From Hyphococcus sp. (lineage in GTDB: Bacteria; Pseudomonadota; Alphaproteobacteria; Caulobacterales; Parvularculaceae): 64,000 bases of DNA. The position numbers and the translations under genes are program-made. Below, one piece after another: positions 17,141 through 25,640 of the stretch (positions are counted from its first letter, which is position 1; the number at the start of each line of letters is the position of its first letter). The notes under the pieces were generated by a model. That model was not told the DNA's origin and ran no database searches. It saw nothing but the letters and a program-made list of their open reading frames with translations. Location of the stretch: the NCBI GenBank assembly GCA_021776335.1, contig JAJFGB010000007.1, positions 620,001 to 684,000 of the forward strand, given 5' to 3'.

Positions 17141-18046
17141 ATGTTGCCAAATCGAGATTTACTGAGTGTATTGGGCGGCGTTTGCGGCCAGCTTGAAGAC
17201 GATCAATCGCTTGACTTGCTGTCGAAGCGATCAGGATGGTCCAGGTTCCACTTCCATAGAGGATTTAAACAGACCCTCGGAGAGACACCAAAGCAATATA
17301 TCATGCGGCTCCGCATAGAGCGCGCCGCAGCTTTGCTCGTATCGAGTTCTCAATCTGTGCTTGGCATCGCCTTGTCTGTCGGGTTTGACAGTCACGAGGT
17401 ATTCATCCGGGCGTTTCGGCGTCAGTATAATTGTTCGCCCTTGCAGTATCGGTCTGAAGCGCTCAGAGACGCAACGCGTTCTGAACGCAAGCAACACCAA
17501 CATGTCGTCCGATCAACCGGACCTTGTGTTCATTTGTTTCACGCATCGATGGAGCAAGCAGCAGGAGAAATCGATATGCCAACGCTCAAGGTCGAACGAA
17601 TAGAGGTCGGCGCACAGCCCATCTTGTTCATCCAACGCAGGGTTGCACGGACCCAGTTGCAGCCGCTGTTTGCTGAGTGTTTCCCCAAAATATTCGGGCA
17701 TTGCATGCAAACCGGACTGGCCATGGCCGGTCAGCCAATCGCAAGATACGTGGCTACCGGCGCAGGGTTGTGGACCGTTGATTGCGCGATACCGCTCGCT
17801 GAAGCGGCTTCGGGTGAAGGGGAAATGCAGGCCGGTCAGCTTCAGGCAGGACCGGCAGCCTTCGCTGTTCATCAGGGCCCGTATGATCGGCTCGCAGAAA
17901 CCAACGCTGCGATAGAGCAATGGATCGAAGACAACGGATTGCAAAGCGATGGACCAGCCTGGGAATCCTACATTACCGACCCCGCGCAGCATCCTGATCC
18001 AGCAGATTGGAAAACCGGGGTTTACTGGCCGCTTGCCAAGGTATGA
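17141..18046 (+). CDS. AraC-family regulator with GyrI-like effector domain
   Basis: About 301 residues. The N-terminal third is an AraC DNA-binding domain (LSKRSGWSRFHFHRGFKQTL, then GETPKQYIMRLRIERAAALL and VGFDSHEVFIRAFRRQYNCS). After a linker a second module starts at MPTLKVERIEVGAQPILFIQ and runs to the end, with the GyrI-like/SOUL-fold effector pattern (YRLAETNAAIEQWIEDNG-like helix, AWESYITDP, then TGVYWPL). This domain order is typical of Rob/SoxS-like multidrug sensors. ATG 17141 is used; an in-frame TTG at 17051 is possible but unsupported. No obvious target gene is adjacent. Confidence 0.82.
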   Translation: MLPNRDLLSVLGGVCGQLEDDQSLDLLSKRSGWSRFHFHRGFKQTLGETPKQYIMRLRIERAAALLVSSSQSVLGIALSVGFDSHEVFIRAFRRQYNCSPLQYRSEALRDATRSERKQHQHVVRSTGPCVHLFHASMEQAAGEIDMPTLKVERIEVGAQPILFIQRRVARTQLQPLFAECFPKIFGHCMQTGLAMAGQPIARYVATGAGLWTVDCAIPLAEAASGEGEMQAGQLQAGPAAFAVHQGPYDRLAETNAAIEQWIEDNGLQSDGPAWESYITDPAQHPDPADWKTGVYWPLAKV

Positions 18047-18090
18047 CCGTCTTTGGCGAAACTTTGCCGGCGCCACTTAGAATATAGCGT

Positions 18091-18132
18091 TTACGTTTTC
18101 TTTGGCGCTTTCATCAGCCACATCAAGCCGGC
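18091..18132 (-). pseudogene. Displaced 3'-end fragment of the small membrane gene beside ruvX
   Basis: Minus strand reads AGLMWLMKAPKKT and a stop. The intact gene at 22513-22872 ends AGVMWLIKAPKKT and a stop. About 34 of 40 bases match 22513-22552 in the same orientation, and most differences fall at third positions or are conservative. No start or further similarity upstream. It sits 4.4 kb from the intact gene, on the far side of the CadC-like and ELWxxDGT genes. Confidence 0.65.
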
Positions 18133-18205
18133 CCGAAATCAACACCCGTATTGCTGACAAAGGTTACCTGTGTTTTTGTAAAGTTTGACCAGTCGGCGTT
18201 GACCT

Positions 18206-18238
18206 CTGTAAGGTATTTCCCTGAATTATGCCTTACAG
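18206..18238. promoter_or_regulatory. Inverted repeat CTGTAAGG / CCTTACAG
   Basis: Perfect 8-bp arms with a 17-bp spacer, 40 bp downstream of the CadC-like gene. There is no T-run, so it is not an obvious terminator. It may be an operator or part of an element end. Function unknown. Confidence 0.3.
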
Positions 18239-18277
18239 TAAACGCTCGCCCAGGATTTGAATAAGTCAAAGGCGCCT

Positions 18278-20218
18278 TTAATTTTCAATTGCTTTCAGCA
18301 CGGTTTCGCAATCGTAGTATTGGGAAACGTCATTGCAAAAATCCGGCATTCTGCCAGTTGTGCGCCACAATTCAGCGATTCCCAATTCTTCGGCCAGCTT
18401 CAGAACACGTGGCTGACGCCGCAATGATTGTGCGGTTGGTTTGTACAGATGATGGACCATGAAATATGACCCTTCTCGAATGCCCATCTGAACAATTTCA
18501 AACGCCTGATCTTCTGCGCCGAGAATGAGTAGGTAATCAAACATTTCATGCAATGGCGCTTTGCGCGTTTTGGCAGCGTCGATCATCTGTTCGATCGCTC
18601 GCCCGCGATCGCCTGAGTTGGAATTACGGAGCCCGGCGATTAACGCCTGACGCAACGCGACACCGTGCTGTGAGGGTCTGACATTTAACCACTCTTCTGC
18701 GGCGTCAAGTTCGCCTTTTAGAATATGAATCTCGAACAACCCCTCCCAAAGAAAGTAAGCCTTAACGCCAAGATCATTCCATGCGCGCAAAAAAGTTGCG
18801 CGTGCGCTGTCATACTCACCAGCAACCATTAAGAGAAACCCAAGCGTGATATATTCGCCGCCTTCCAACGGATCGAGCTCTACGCCATTCTTTGAGTGAA
18901 TGACTGCCTCCTCGATCCATCCAGCGCGGCCATAGTTAAATGACATCGTGTTGAGAACGCCGGTATGGTGCGGCGCCAGAGCAAATGCCCGCTCTGTGAA
19001 CGCCATTCCCGCGGTATATTCACCACGCTGATCTTCATATGCTGCAAGACTAAGATAAGGCTGAGCTAACAACGGATCGAGGCTTACAGCATGCTTCGCA
19101 GCCTCTTTTCCGTTCGAAACATAATTTTCCAAATCCTTTTGCGCATAACGCGGCAACACAATCCACGCCTCGCTAAGCGCGGCCCAGGCTTCGGCAAACT
19201 CGGGATCCTGCTCAACGGCGTTTTCAAATAATCGGATAGCAGCACGTATCGGCCCTTCGCCCTTTCGTTGCCATAGGGCTTTGCCTTCAAGATACATGCT
19301 CCAGGCGTCTAAATTGTTCGTTGGAGCGGCCAATGCGTCGTTATTCAAAATATTAGCATCCAACGCATCTGCGACGGCAAGGGCAATCGTGTCTTGAATG
19401 AGGAAAATATCACTGTGTTGGTTGTCAAAAGTGTCCGACCACAGATGATAACCAGTTTTGGCGTCTATAAGTTGCGCCGTCACGCGCAAATTCTCGTCAT
19501 CGCGACGCACACTGCCTTCAATCAGATATGCAGCCCCAAGCGCCGCGCCGATTTCGTCCATATTGCGAGACTGATTACGGAATTGGAACGAAGACGTTCG
19601 TGCGACGACCCGCAGGTCGGGTGACTGGGCTAGTCTGTTTAATATCTCTTCCGCCAATCCATCGACGAAATAAGTATCTTTATCGCTGTCGCCAAAATTG
19701 GCGAATGGCAGGACCGCAATCGATATGGGCGCTGCTGACTCAGCTGGCGTGAATTGACGATACAGGAAGAAAACAGCAAGTACGGCCAACACGCATGTTA
19801 GCGCCGAAACAAACGGTCTACGCCATGGCAACGGCGCCTTATCAATATCAACCAAATCAGCGATTGAGGGCGATATTCGGAGGTTTGCCTGTGCGTCAGC
19901 GCCGGCAGGCTCAACAGGGCAGACAAGACGGTACCCTTTTTTGGAAATTGTCTCGATATATTTCGTACTGTCGCCGTCTCCGCCCAGCGCTTTTCGCAAT
20001 TTGGCGACTGTTTTGTAAACCGGGTTGTCGCCCATGGCGCGCCCGCCCCAGACGCGGTTGATGAAATCATCTGCGCTGACGACCTCGCCTTGCCGCTCCG
20101 CCAGGTAGACAAGCAGCGCCATAGATTTCGGCTCTATGATGGTCACGCCTGCCGGGCATGACAGGCGATTCATATCAGGCTCGACCAGCCATGCGCCAAT
20201 TCGAAAGGCGTCAACCAA
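18278..20218 (-). CDS. CadC-like membrane regulator with TolB-like and TPR regions
   Basis: 646 residues. Residues about 1-105 form an OmpR/CadC winged helix (EPKSMALLVYLAERQGEVVS, then VWGGRAMGDNPVYKTVAKLR and IETISKKGYRLV). One membrane helix follows near 132-152 (FVSALTCVLAVLAVFFLY). Outside it is a TolB/FlgO-type domain (ISIAVLPFANFGDSDKDTYF, then GLAEEILNRLAQ), and a long TPR region completes the protein. This layout senses an envelope or periplasmic signal and binds DNA from the membrane. The start is a TTG at 20218, supported by GGGAGAG just upstream; no ATG fits the conserved N-terminus. Divergent from the secreted propeller gene at 20502, its likely target. Confidence 0.88.
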   Translation of the reverse strand: MVDAFRIGAWLVEPDMNRLSCPAGVTIIEPKSMALLVYLAERQGEVVSADDFINRVWGGRAMGDNPVYKTVAKLRKALGGDGDSTKYIETISKKGYRLVCPVEPAGADAQANLRISPSIADLVDIDKAPLPWRRPFVSALTCVLAVLAVFFLYRQFTPAESAAPISIAVLPFANFGDSDKDTYFVDGLAEEILNRLAQSPDLRVVARTSSFQFRNQSRNMDEIGAALGAAYLIEGSVRRDDENLRVTAQLIDAKTGYHLWSDTFDNQHSDIFLIQDTIALAVADALDANILNNDALAAPTNNLDAWSMYLEGKALWQRKGEGPIRAAIRLFENAVEQDPEFAEAWAALSEAWIVLPRYAQKDLENYVSNGKEAAKHAVSLDPLLAQPYLSLAAYEDQRGEYTAGMAFTERAFALAPHHTGVLNTMSFNYGRAGWIEEAVIHSKNGVELDPLEGGEYITLGFLLMVAGEYDSARATFLRAWNDLGVKAYFLWEGLFEIHILKGELDAAEEWLNVRPSQHGVALRQALIAGLRNSNSGDRGRAIEQMIDAAKTRKAPLHEMFDYLLILGAEDQAFEIVQMGIREGSYFMVHHLYKPTAQSLRRQPRVLKLAEELGIAELWRTTGRMPDFCNDVSQYYDCETVLKAIEN

Positions 20219-20501
20219 AACACTCTCCCGGAGCGTATTGCCAAAAAACCGTCAGATTTTTCGCTAACAATTTGGAAATGCGCAATGTTTTGAAATCATT
20301 ATGGCGATCCTCCAGATAAAATCCAGATAAATTCCCAAAGCCCGGCAGGTTGCGCGCCTCGTTCATGCGCACAGTCAAGACAGTTCAGATCCTTATTCCA
20401 TTGGGCTGATTGCGACCGACGTATAGTCAGCCCAATTAAAAACACGAACTCAATCCGGATCTGATTTCGAGACGGCCCAATAATCGTTTACAGGAGCTAA
20501 A

Positions 20502-22214
20502 ATGACAAAGAAATTAAACTGGCTGACGATCGCAGCATGCATTTTGGCGGCCAGTTTATTGTCGCCGGCTGACGCATATATATTCTACGATTGTAATCAA
20601 AAGGGGTCGTTGACAACGCCGGCGATGGTCGCTGACATCAATCCCGGCCCACCTGACGCAGCAAAGATCTACCTCGGGCGCGTCAATCAACATAGCCACA
20701 TGATCCAGTATCGCGGTGATCTCTATTTTCAAGCGGACAATGGGTCGAGCGGATCTGAACTCTGGAGAATTTCCAATGGCGGCTCACCCCAACTCGTTCA
20801 GGATTTAGCGCCGGGAATTGAAAGTTCGTCGCCGCACTCTTTTGTCATTTTGGGGGCGCGCGGCAATTACCCAGGCAAGCTTTATTTCGCCGCCTCGACG
20901 CCGGTCACCGGAGAAGAGTTATACGTTTACGACGGCGCCTCAATCACGCTTGCAGCAGAATTGACACCAGGCCCTGAAGGCGGCGCCCCGATAGACGGGC
21001 TCATACGTTTTCAAGATTCAATTTATTTCGTACAGCGTGAAAAAATCGGTAACATATTTGCCTGGCGATTTGATGGATCGACCGTTGAAAAGGTTCAATC
21101 CATCAATCAAAGTGGCGCGCTGACACTAAATCATAATCCGGATTATAAGTCGCGGTTTTTCACGCATTTTGATGGAAGATTGTACTTTGTACTGATCGAC
21201 TACGCTCAACCAGCTTACAGTCTGTTTTCATTTGACGGCTCATCAGTAGAGCACGTGAAAGATTTAACCTCACCAGTTTCGGGATATTTTCCAATCCGGC
21301 GGTTCGATCTTGGCGTATATCAAGGCGCCCTCTATTTCGGTTCTGTCATCACTCAGCAGAGCAATGCCTTCATAGGCGTTGAACAGCTTTGGCGTTATGA
21401 TGGCCAGGGCGCGCCGGTGATCGTTAGCGATGGACTGGCTAATGTTGAATGGGACCGCACGCAAGCACGAGACTTTCAAATATTCAAAGATAATTTGTAT
21501 TTCAAAATTGGTGCTGAGCTTCATCGTTATGATGGCGGTGAAGTTAGAAATTTGACCTTTGAATCAAGTGCCGTGCCAAATGTGCATACTGGACTGTCAA
21601 CCTATTCAACCAATTTGATAAACACTCTTTTCTTCAGTGGCTTTGTCGATAACTCGTTATATGCAGAGCCCTATATATTTGGCGGCGCCAGCGCCAACTT
21701 GTTGGCGAATGTGAAACCGGACAATCAAATCCCGCCAGGTTCACATCCGACGCGCGGCGTTCAGGTTGGAAATGATTTTTATTTCTATGCAGATGATGAG
21801 GCTCACGGCCGTGAACTCTGGTCATTTCGCGAGAGCAATCTCGTAGGTCTTGAGTGTCTAGTCGTCGTTGCGCCCATTTGGGAAAACTGGTTTGATTGGG
21901 ATGTTGAGCGGCGAACTGTAATCGTCAAGTCACATCTATTAACGCCGGACGCCGCGCCTGAACGCTTATTTTCGAAATATGTCGATGTCACGCGCGGTGA
22001 AGAGAGCCGCATTGAGGCGGTGACCTTTAATGAAGAGCAAAATCCCGTTCCGTATGCGTATGGGTTCTTTACCTCGATCACGGACTCACTAACGGGCGCA
22101 TTAATCGAATATGGTCACGAAATTATCGGCGTTCCCTCCGAGCGCGACCGTGAAGTGTTTGATCGTCAGGTGATAGAGCTTAAGGAAGGCCTGCCTGGCG
22201 CATCGGGTCGATAG
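20502..22214 (+). CDS. Secreted ELWxxDGT-repeat beta-propeller-like protein
   Basis: 570 residues with a signal peptide (LNWLTIAACILAASLLSPAD, then AY). Repeated units of about 50-60 residues carry GSELWRISNGG, GEELYVYDGAS, QLWRYDGQG and GRELWSF, preceded by patterns such as GDLYFQAD, GKLYFAAS and DNLYFKIG. This is the ELWxxDGT-type repeat thought to build a beta-propeller. Function of the family is unknown, probably carbohydrate or surface binding. ATG 20502 has AGGAG 6 nt upstream. The C-terminal 110 residues after LVGLECLVVV lack repeats. Divergent from the CadC-like regulator. No PEP-CTERM tail, so it is not an obvious exosortase substrate. Confidence 0.75.
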   Translation: MTKKLNWLTIAACILAASLLSPADAYIFYDCNQKGSLTTPAMVADINPGPPDAAKIYLGRVNQHSHMIQYRGDLYFQADNGSSGSELWRISNGGSPQLVQDLAPGIESSSPHSFVILGARGNYPGKLYFAASTPVTGEELYVYDGASITLAAELTPGPEGGAPIDGLIRFQDSIYFVQREKIGNIFAWRFDGSTVEKVQSINQSGALTLNHNPDYKSRFFTHFDGRLYFVLIDYAQPAYSLFSFDGSSVEHVKDLTSPVSGYFPIRRFDLGVYQGALYFGSVITQQSNAFIGVEQLWRYDGQGAPVIVSDGLANVEWDRTQARDFQIFKDNLYFKIGAELHRYDGGEVRNLTFESSAVPNVHTGLSTYSTNLINTLFFSGFVDNSLYAEPYIFGGASANLLANVKPDNQIPPGSHPTRGVQVGNDFYFYADDEAHGRELWSFRESNLVGLECLVVVAPIWENWFDWDVERRTVIVKSHLLTPDAAPERLFSKYVDVTRGEESRIEAVTFNEEQNPVPYAYGFFTSITDSLTGALIEYGHEIIGVPSERDREVFDRQVIELKEGLPGASGR

Positions 22215-22512
22215 CTGCGCGGGTCCGTCAGGGGACGCCTTCGGCTGGGTGATCTTCAAGGGGCGTTCCTGCACGCAGATACATCTAAGATGTGGTTCAG
22301 CTTCGCTGCGATTAGCTGTTATGGAGGATGAACCACCGGTGCGAGACGGTCTCGGCGTTGTCTGAAAAGCCTCAGCTTTTCCCGGTCAGCGTGTGATGTG
22401 TTTATGACCGCCTCCGGCGAAAGGCCGCCAAGGCCAGTTCTGTTTGCCAATGACGCGGGGTGCGCCTGTGGCGAGTCAATTTCAACTTGAGGCGTGTGCC
22501 TGAAAGATGGAA
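22215..22512. other. 298-bp gap with no recognised gene
   Basis: Convergent gap between the ELWxxDGT gene and the small membrane gene. Several short inverted repeats are visible (for example GAGACGGTCTC) but no family member, promoter or gene is recognised. It forms the right border of the block that starts at the displaced fragment near 18.13 kb. Confidence 0.4.
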
Positions 22513-22872
22513 TTACGTTTTCTTGGGCGCCTTAATCAGCCACATCACGCCAGCGCCGATGATGACGACATCAATCAGAAACATGATCGGCAGCGCCGCA
22601 GGCCCGCCATTGGAAAGATAATTTGCGCCGCCAAGACTAATGCCGATCGCACAGGCGGCAATCGCAGCGATGATCGCGTTGCGGCTGTGGCTTTTCGAGC
22701 CGTCATTGGTGTCGCGGCGCACGTAAAAGCCAATCACAGTGTAAATCAGGCCAAAACCCGCCAGCGGCCACGCAAGGCCGGGGACGATGCCGAGCATCGC
22801 GACGAGAAGATGAAAAATGCCGGTCAGCATCAACAGCGCGATGATGAGCATGCGAAGATTTTGTCGTGTCAT
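22513..22872 (-). CDS. Small four-helix membrane protein coupled to ruvX
   Basis: 119 residues, function unknown. Predicted membrane helices: LRMLIIALLMLTGIFHLLVA, LAWPLAGFGLIYTVIGFYV, IIAAIAACAIGISLGGANYL and ALPIMFLIDVVIIGAGVMWL, with a Lys-rich end (KAPKKT). Start ATG 22872 overlaps the ruvX stop (ATGA), indicating translational coupling, although ruvX itself is not membrane-associated. The last 14 codons recur as a diverged fragment at 18091-18132. Confidence 0.75.
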   Translation of the reverse strand: MTRQNLRMLIIALLMLTGIFHLLVAMLGIVPGLAWPLAGFGLIYTVIGFYVRRDTNDGSKSHSRNAIIAAIAACAIGISLGGANYLSNGGPAALPIMFLIDVVIIGAGVMWLIKAPKKT

Positions 22873-23336
22873 GATGTAAGGCCCCTGATTCTGTCGATCG
22901 CCCCCTGCAGTATAAAGGTCGCCGCCATTTCGTCGATCTTTTCCGCACGTTTGGCGCGGCTGGTGTCGAGGGCGATGAGATCGCGCTCCATCGCCACTGT
23001 GGAAAGCCGCTCGTCCCACAAGGCGATGGGCAGGTTGAGGACGCGCGGGAGGTTTCGGGCAAAGGCGCGCGTTGACTGGGCGCGCGGACCCTCGCTGGCG
23101 TCCATATTGAGCGGGAGGCCAATGATGACGCCGGTGATCTTCCGCTCAGCGGCGAGGGCCGCCAGCCTTTCAGCGTCCTGGGTGAATTTTTTGCGGCGGA
23201 TGGTTTCAACCGGCGTGGCGACCATGCGCGCCGGATCGCACACCGCGACGCCGATTGTCTTCTCGCCAAGATCGAGGCCGAAAAGCGCGCCGGACACGCC
23301 GAATGCCGCAGCCTGTTGTTCAAATGTCTCTGTCAT
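22869..23336 (-). CDS. ruvX: RuvX/YqgF, putative pre-16S rRNA nuclease
   Basis: 155 residues with the RNase H-like fold of the YqgF family, implicated in 16S rRNA 5' maturation and once proposed as a Holliday-junction resolvase. The first catalytic Asp lies in GALFGLDLGEKTIGVAVCDP. GVIIGLPLNMDASEGPRAQS follows, with LWDERLSTVAMERDL and the last Asp in AEKIDEMAATFILQGAID. ATG 23336 starts 5 bp after a TAG, with no strong ribosome site. It is divergent from the metallopeptidase gene. In many alphaproteobacteria it lies beside gatC and pyrB, as the flanks here still show. Confidence 0.95.
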   Translation of the reverse strand: MTETFEQQAAAFGVSGALFGLDLGEKTIGVAVCDPARMVATPVETIRRKKFTQDAERLAALAAERKITGVIIGLPLNMDASEGPRAQSTRAFARNLPRVLNLPIALWDERLSTVAMERDLIALDTSRAKRAEKIDEMAATFILQGAIDRIRGLTS

Positions 23337-23395
23337 GGCTCAATAGTAACATTGTTCGTCAAGGCCGGTCGATTAGGGGCCGCAGGGGATTACAG

Positions 23396-24787
23396 GTGAC
23401 CGGCGCCAAATTTCTTTCACGATTGCTGATCGTTCTGTTTTTGGTCATGGGCGTGGCTATCGTCGTCGTCACAGCGATGATGAGCCGTCCGCCGCCGCCC
23501 AAAGAGATTGAGATTGCTATTGAGCAGCTTGACGGCGCCCAGGTTCGCGTTGCGTGGCGATCTGTGCGCAGTCTGGAGGCGCTGAATTTTGAAGCGCTCG
23601 CCGGCGCGTATCGTGATCGGCGATGGCAAATCGAAACCCCTGGATTTGGCATCAGCTATGATGAGGGCGTCGCCCGGCTTGCGCGCCGCGATGGTAAACC
23701 CTTCATTGGTGTTGCTATCACCATGGAGGCGGACGGTGTTCGTCTGCCCAAGGAATACCAACCATTAGCTGAATATGGAGAAGGCGGCGTTCTTGTTTAT
23801 ACCGGGCATTTCCATCCGGTGGGGAAAGACGGCGCCCGTTTGGATGCGATGTTTAATTTTGCAGCAGCACCGGATGCAAAAGTTGCCGCATTTGGCGATC
23901 ATGCTGCCGTAATGAAGGATTGGAAGAGCCCGCTTGCCCATCCCGCCTTTATTTATTTCGGGCCGCTAAGCCCCGTTGAAACCACTCATGTGATTACGCT
24001 GATCGATCTAACAGCGCCGCAATGGATCATTGAAGAATTCGACAGGCTGACACCGCGTGCCTTTGACTATTTCGCGACGGTGTTCGGCGCCTCGCCGGAG
24101 AGGGAGGTGAAGCCCAATTTGTTTTTAGCAGCGCGCCCTGGTGGGAATGAGGGGCGCCTTTCTTATGCCGGCGATGCGCTGCCGGGGCAGTTTCAGATCA
24201 CCCTCGATGGCGCAGCATGGCGCACGCAATCAATGCAGGGGGAAGATATCTTCCGGCGCTCGACTTTGCATGAGGCGTTTCATCTCTGGCAGTCTGCATC
24301 CGCGTCGCTGGGTGGCGAAGACGATGCGGCGTGGATTCATGAAGGCGGCGCCGATGCGGTCGCTGTCGACGCCATGGTCGCCCTTGGTTTTTGGGACGGT
24401 GATGATCTGGCAGCCTTCGCGGCCGCGGCCAGGCGTGATTGCGCAGCGGGTCTCAATGAGGGTTCTTTGTCACGCGCTGAGGAACGGCGCGCCTTCACGG
24501 CGCTTTATGCCTGTGGCTATCTCATCGCCGAGGCTGTCGCTCGCGCAGATGGAACGACGGCGACAGCCTTCTGGCGGGACTTCATGGCCGAGGCCAAAGG
24601 GGGCGGTGGCTATGGAGACGGTTTTTTCTTTGATTTTGTCGCCGCGCGCACTGGCGATGAGGATTTTTCCCGCGCGCTCAAAGAATTCGTGCGGATGCCG
24701 CTTGCGGACCCGGCCCGGGAAATCGACCGGCTGCTGGCAGCCGCGCCTCGGGCTTCATCTCCACTTGCGCCGGGAGAAAGGCGTTGA
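23396..24787 (+). CDS. Membrane-anchored HExxH zinc metallopeptidase-like protein
   Basis: 463 residues from a GTG at 23396, chosen because AGGGG lies 7 nt upstream and a membrane anchor follows (FLSRLLIVLFLVMGVAIVVV). The zinc site is STLHEAFHLWQS with His292, Glu293 and His296, and a third ligand Glu316 in AWIHEGGADAVAVDA. That is the gluzincin (M1/M61-like) arrangement. The remaining sequence, including a beta-rich N-terminal domain (LVYTGHFHPVGKDGARLD), is not specific to a known subfamily. Substrate unknown; exposure to the periplasm is inferred from the anchor. The next gene, gatC, starts 47 bp downstream. Confidence 0.75.
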   Translation: MTGAKFLSRLLIVLFLVMGVAIVVVTAMMSRPPPPKEIEIAIEQLDGAQVRVAWRSVRSLEALNFEALAGAYRDRRWQIETPGFGISYDEGVARLARRDGKPFIGVAITMEADGVRLPKEYQPLAEYGEGGVLVYTGHFHPVGKDGARLDAMFNFAAAPDAKVAAFGDHAAVMKDWKSPLAHPAFIYFGPLSPVETTHVITLIDLTAPQWIIEEFDRLTPRAFDYFATVFGASPEREVKPNLFLAARPGGNEGRLSYAGDALPGQFQITLDGAAWRTQSMQGEDIFRRSTLHEAFHLWQSASASLGGEDDAAWIHEGGADAVAVDAMVALGFWDGDDLAAFAAAARRDCAAGLNEGSLSRAEERRAFTALYACGYLIAEAVARADGTTATAFWRDFMAEAKGGGGYGDGFFFDFVAARTGDEDFSRALKEFVRMPLADPAREIDRLLAAAPRASSPLAPGERR

Positions 24788-24834
24788 TAGGCCTTCGCGC
24801 CTGCAAGAGCCGTCAAAACCAATGAGAACCGACT

Positions 24835-25134
24835 ATGTCCATAGATAAAGATACTGTCCGTAAAGTTGCGCGCCTGGCGCGTATCGCCGAGCCAGAGGAA
24901 CGGCTTGAGCCGCTGGCGAAAGAGCTGTCGGACATTTTTGGCTGGATCGAGCAACTGAACGAGGTCGATGTCGAGGGCGTTGAGGCCATGGCCTCGACCG
25001 TTGATGTTTCGCTGCCTATGCGCGCAGACCAGTTACAGGGCGGTTCAATCGGTGGCGGCCAGCCCGACAATGTCGTCGCCAATGCGCCGAAAACCGAAGA
25101 CAATTTCTTTGTCGTGCCGCGAGTGGTGGAGTAA
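24835..25134 (+). CDS. gatC: Asp/Glu-tRNA amidotransferase subunit C
   Basis: 99 residues; the small subunit that clamps GatA and GatB in the complex converting Asp-tRNA(Asn) and Glu-tRNA(Gln) to the amidated forms. Typical sequence: DKDTVRKVARLARIAEPEER, then ELSDIFGWIEQLNEVDVEGV and the C-terminal APKTEDNFFVVPRVVE. It starts the gat gene group, but a secreted-protein gene begins 3 bp after its stop and separates it from gatA. Confidence 0.96.
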   Translation: MSIDKDTVRKVARLARIAEPEERLEPLAKELSDIFGWIEQLNEVDVEGVEAMASTVDVSLPMRADQLQGGSIGGGQPDNVVANAPKTEDNFFVVPRVVE

Positions 25135-25137
25135 GCG

Positions 25138-25629
25138 ATGAGTCGTTGGCGCAATATTTTTCTAGTGGGTTTTGCGGCGCTTTTCGTGATGGCGCCGGCC
25201 GCTGGTATCGCGTGTATGGTCGAGAGAGATTTCGACATCTCACATATCCGACTTGCAGATGTTGTCTTTAGAGGCGAAGTGGTCAGCTACGAAGTGGTTC
25301 AACGACAAATAAATGGCCTCGAAGCGCGCTACGCCACGATTGACTTAAATGTCATCGAGACATTGAAGGGAGAGACGCGCGAGCATTGGAAGGTGTATTG
25401 GCAGAACTCCACCTTTGAATTACCTGAGGCTTGGGAGTTTGAAACTACAGTTTATGTGGCCGGTAGTCTGTTGAAGGGTGTTGATTACATACCAAGCGAT
25501 ATGTTCTCTGATTGGCTTACTGTGGTTCAGGCGCCCTGCTCAAAACCGTTTTTTCTTCCTGGCACTGATGAAAGCCGCGAGCAGCTTGAAAGTGCGCTGA
25601 CCGAAGCTTCATCTTCACACAATAATTGA
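25138..25629 (+). CDS. Secreted hypothetical protein inserted between gatC and gatA
   Basis: 163 residues, not recognised. Signal peptide [20 protein letters not shown] followed at once by a cysteine (IACMVERDF). The mature part has a strand-rich pattern ([39 protein letters not shown]), reminiscent of the small CbiQ/NTR-like beta-barrel proteins that begin with a conserved Cys, but this is only a resemblance. A second Cys is in QAPCSKPFF. It starts 3 bp after gatC and its stop overlaps the region just before gatA, so it is carried in the gat transcript without an obvious link to tRNA amidation. Confidence 0.65.
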   Translation: MSRWRNIFLVGFAALFVMAPAAGIACMVERDFDISHIRLADVVFRGEVVSYEVVQRQINGLEARYATIDLNVIETLKGETREHWKVYWQNSTFELPEAWEFETTVYVAGSLLKGVDYIPSDMFSDWLTVVQAPCSKPFFLPGTDESREQLESALTEASSSHNN

Positions 25630-25640
25630 TTGAAACGATT

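Noticed and set aside
22507-23346. 279-codon plus-strand open frame
   Set aside because: It is antisense to ruvX and the small membrane gene, both of which have clear family motifs or coupling; composition is an Arg/Ser-rich shadow.
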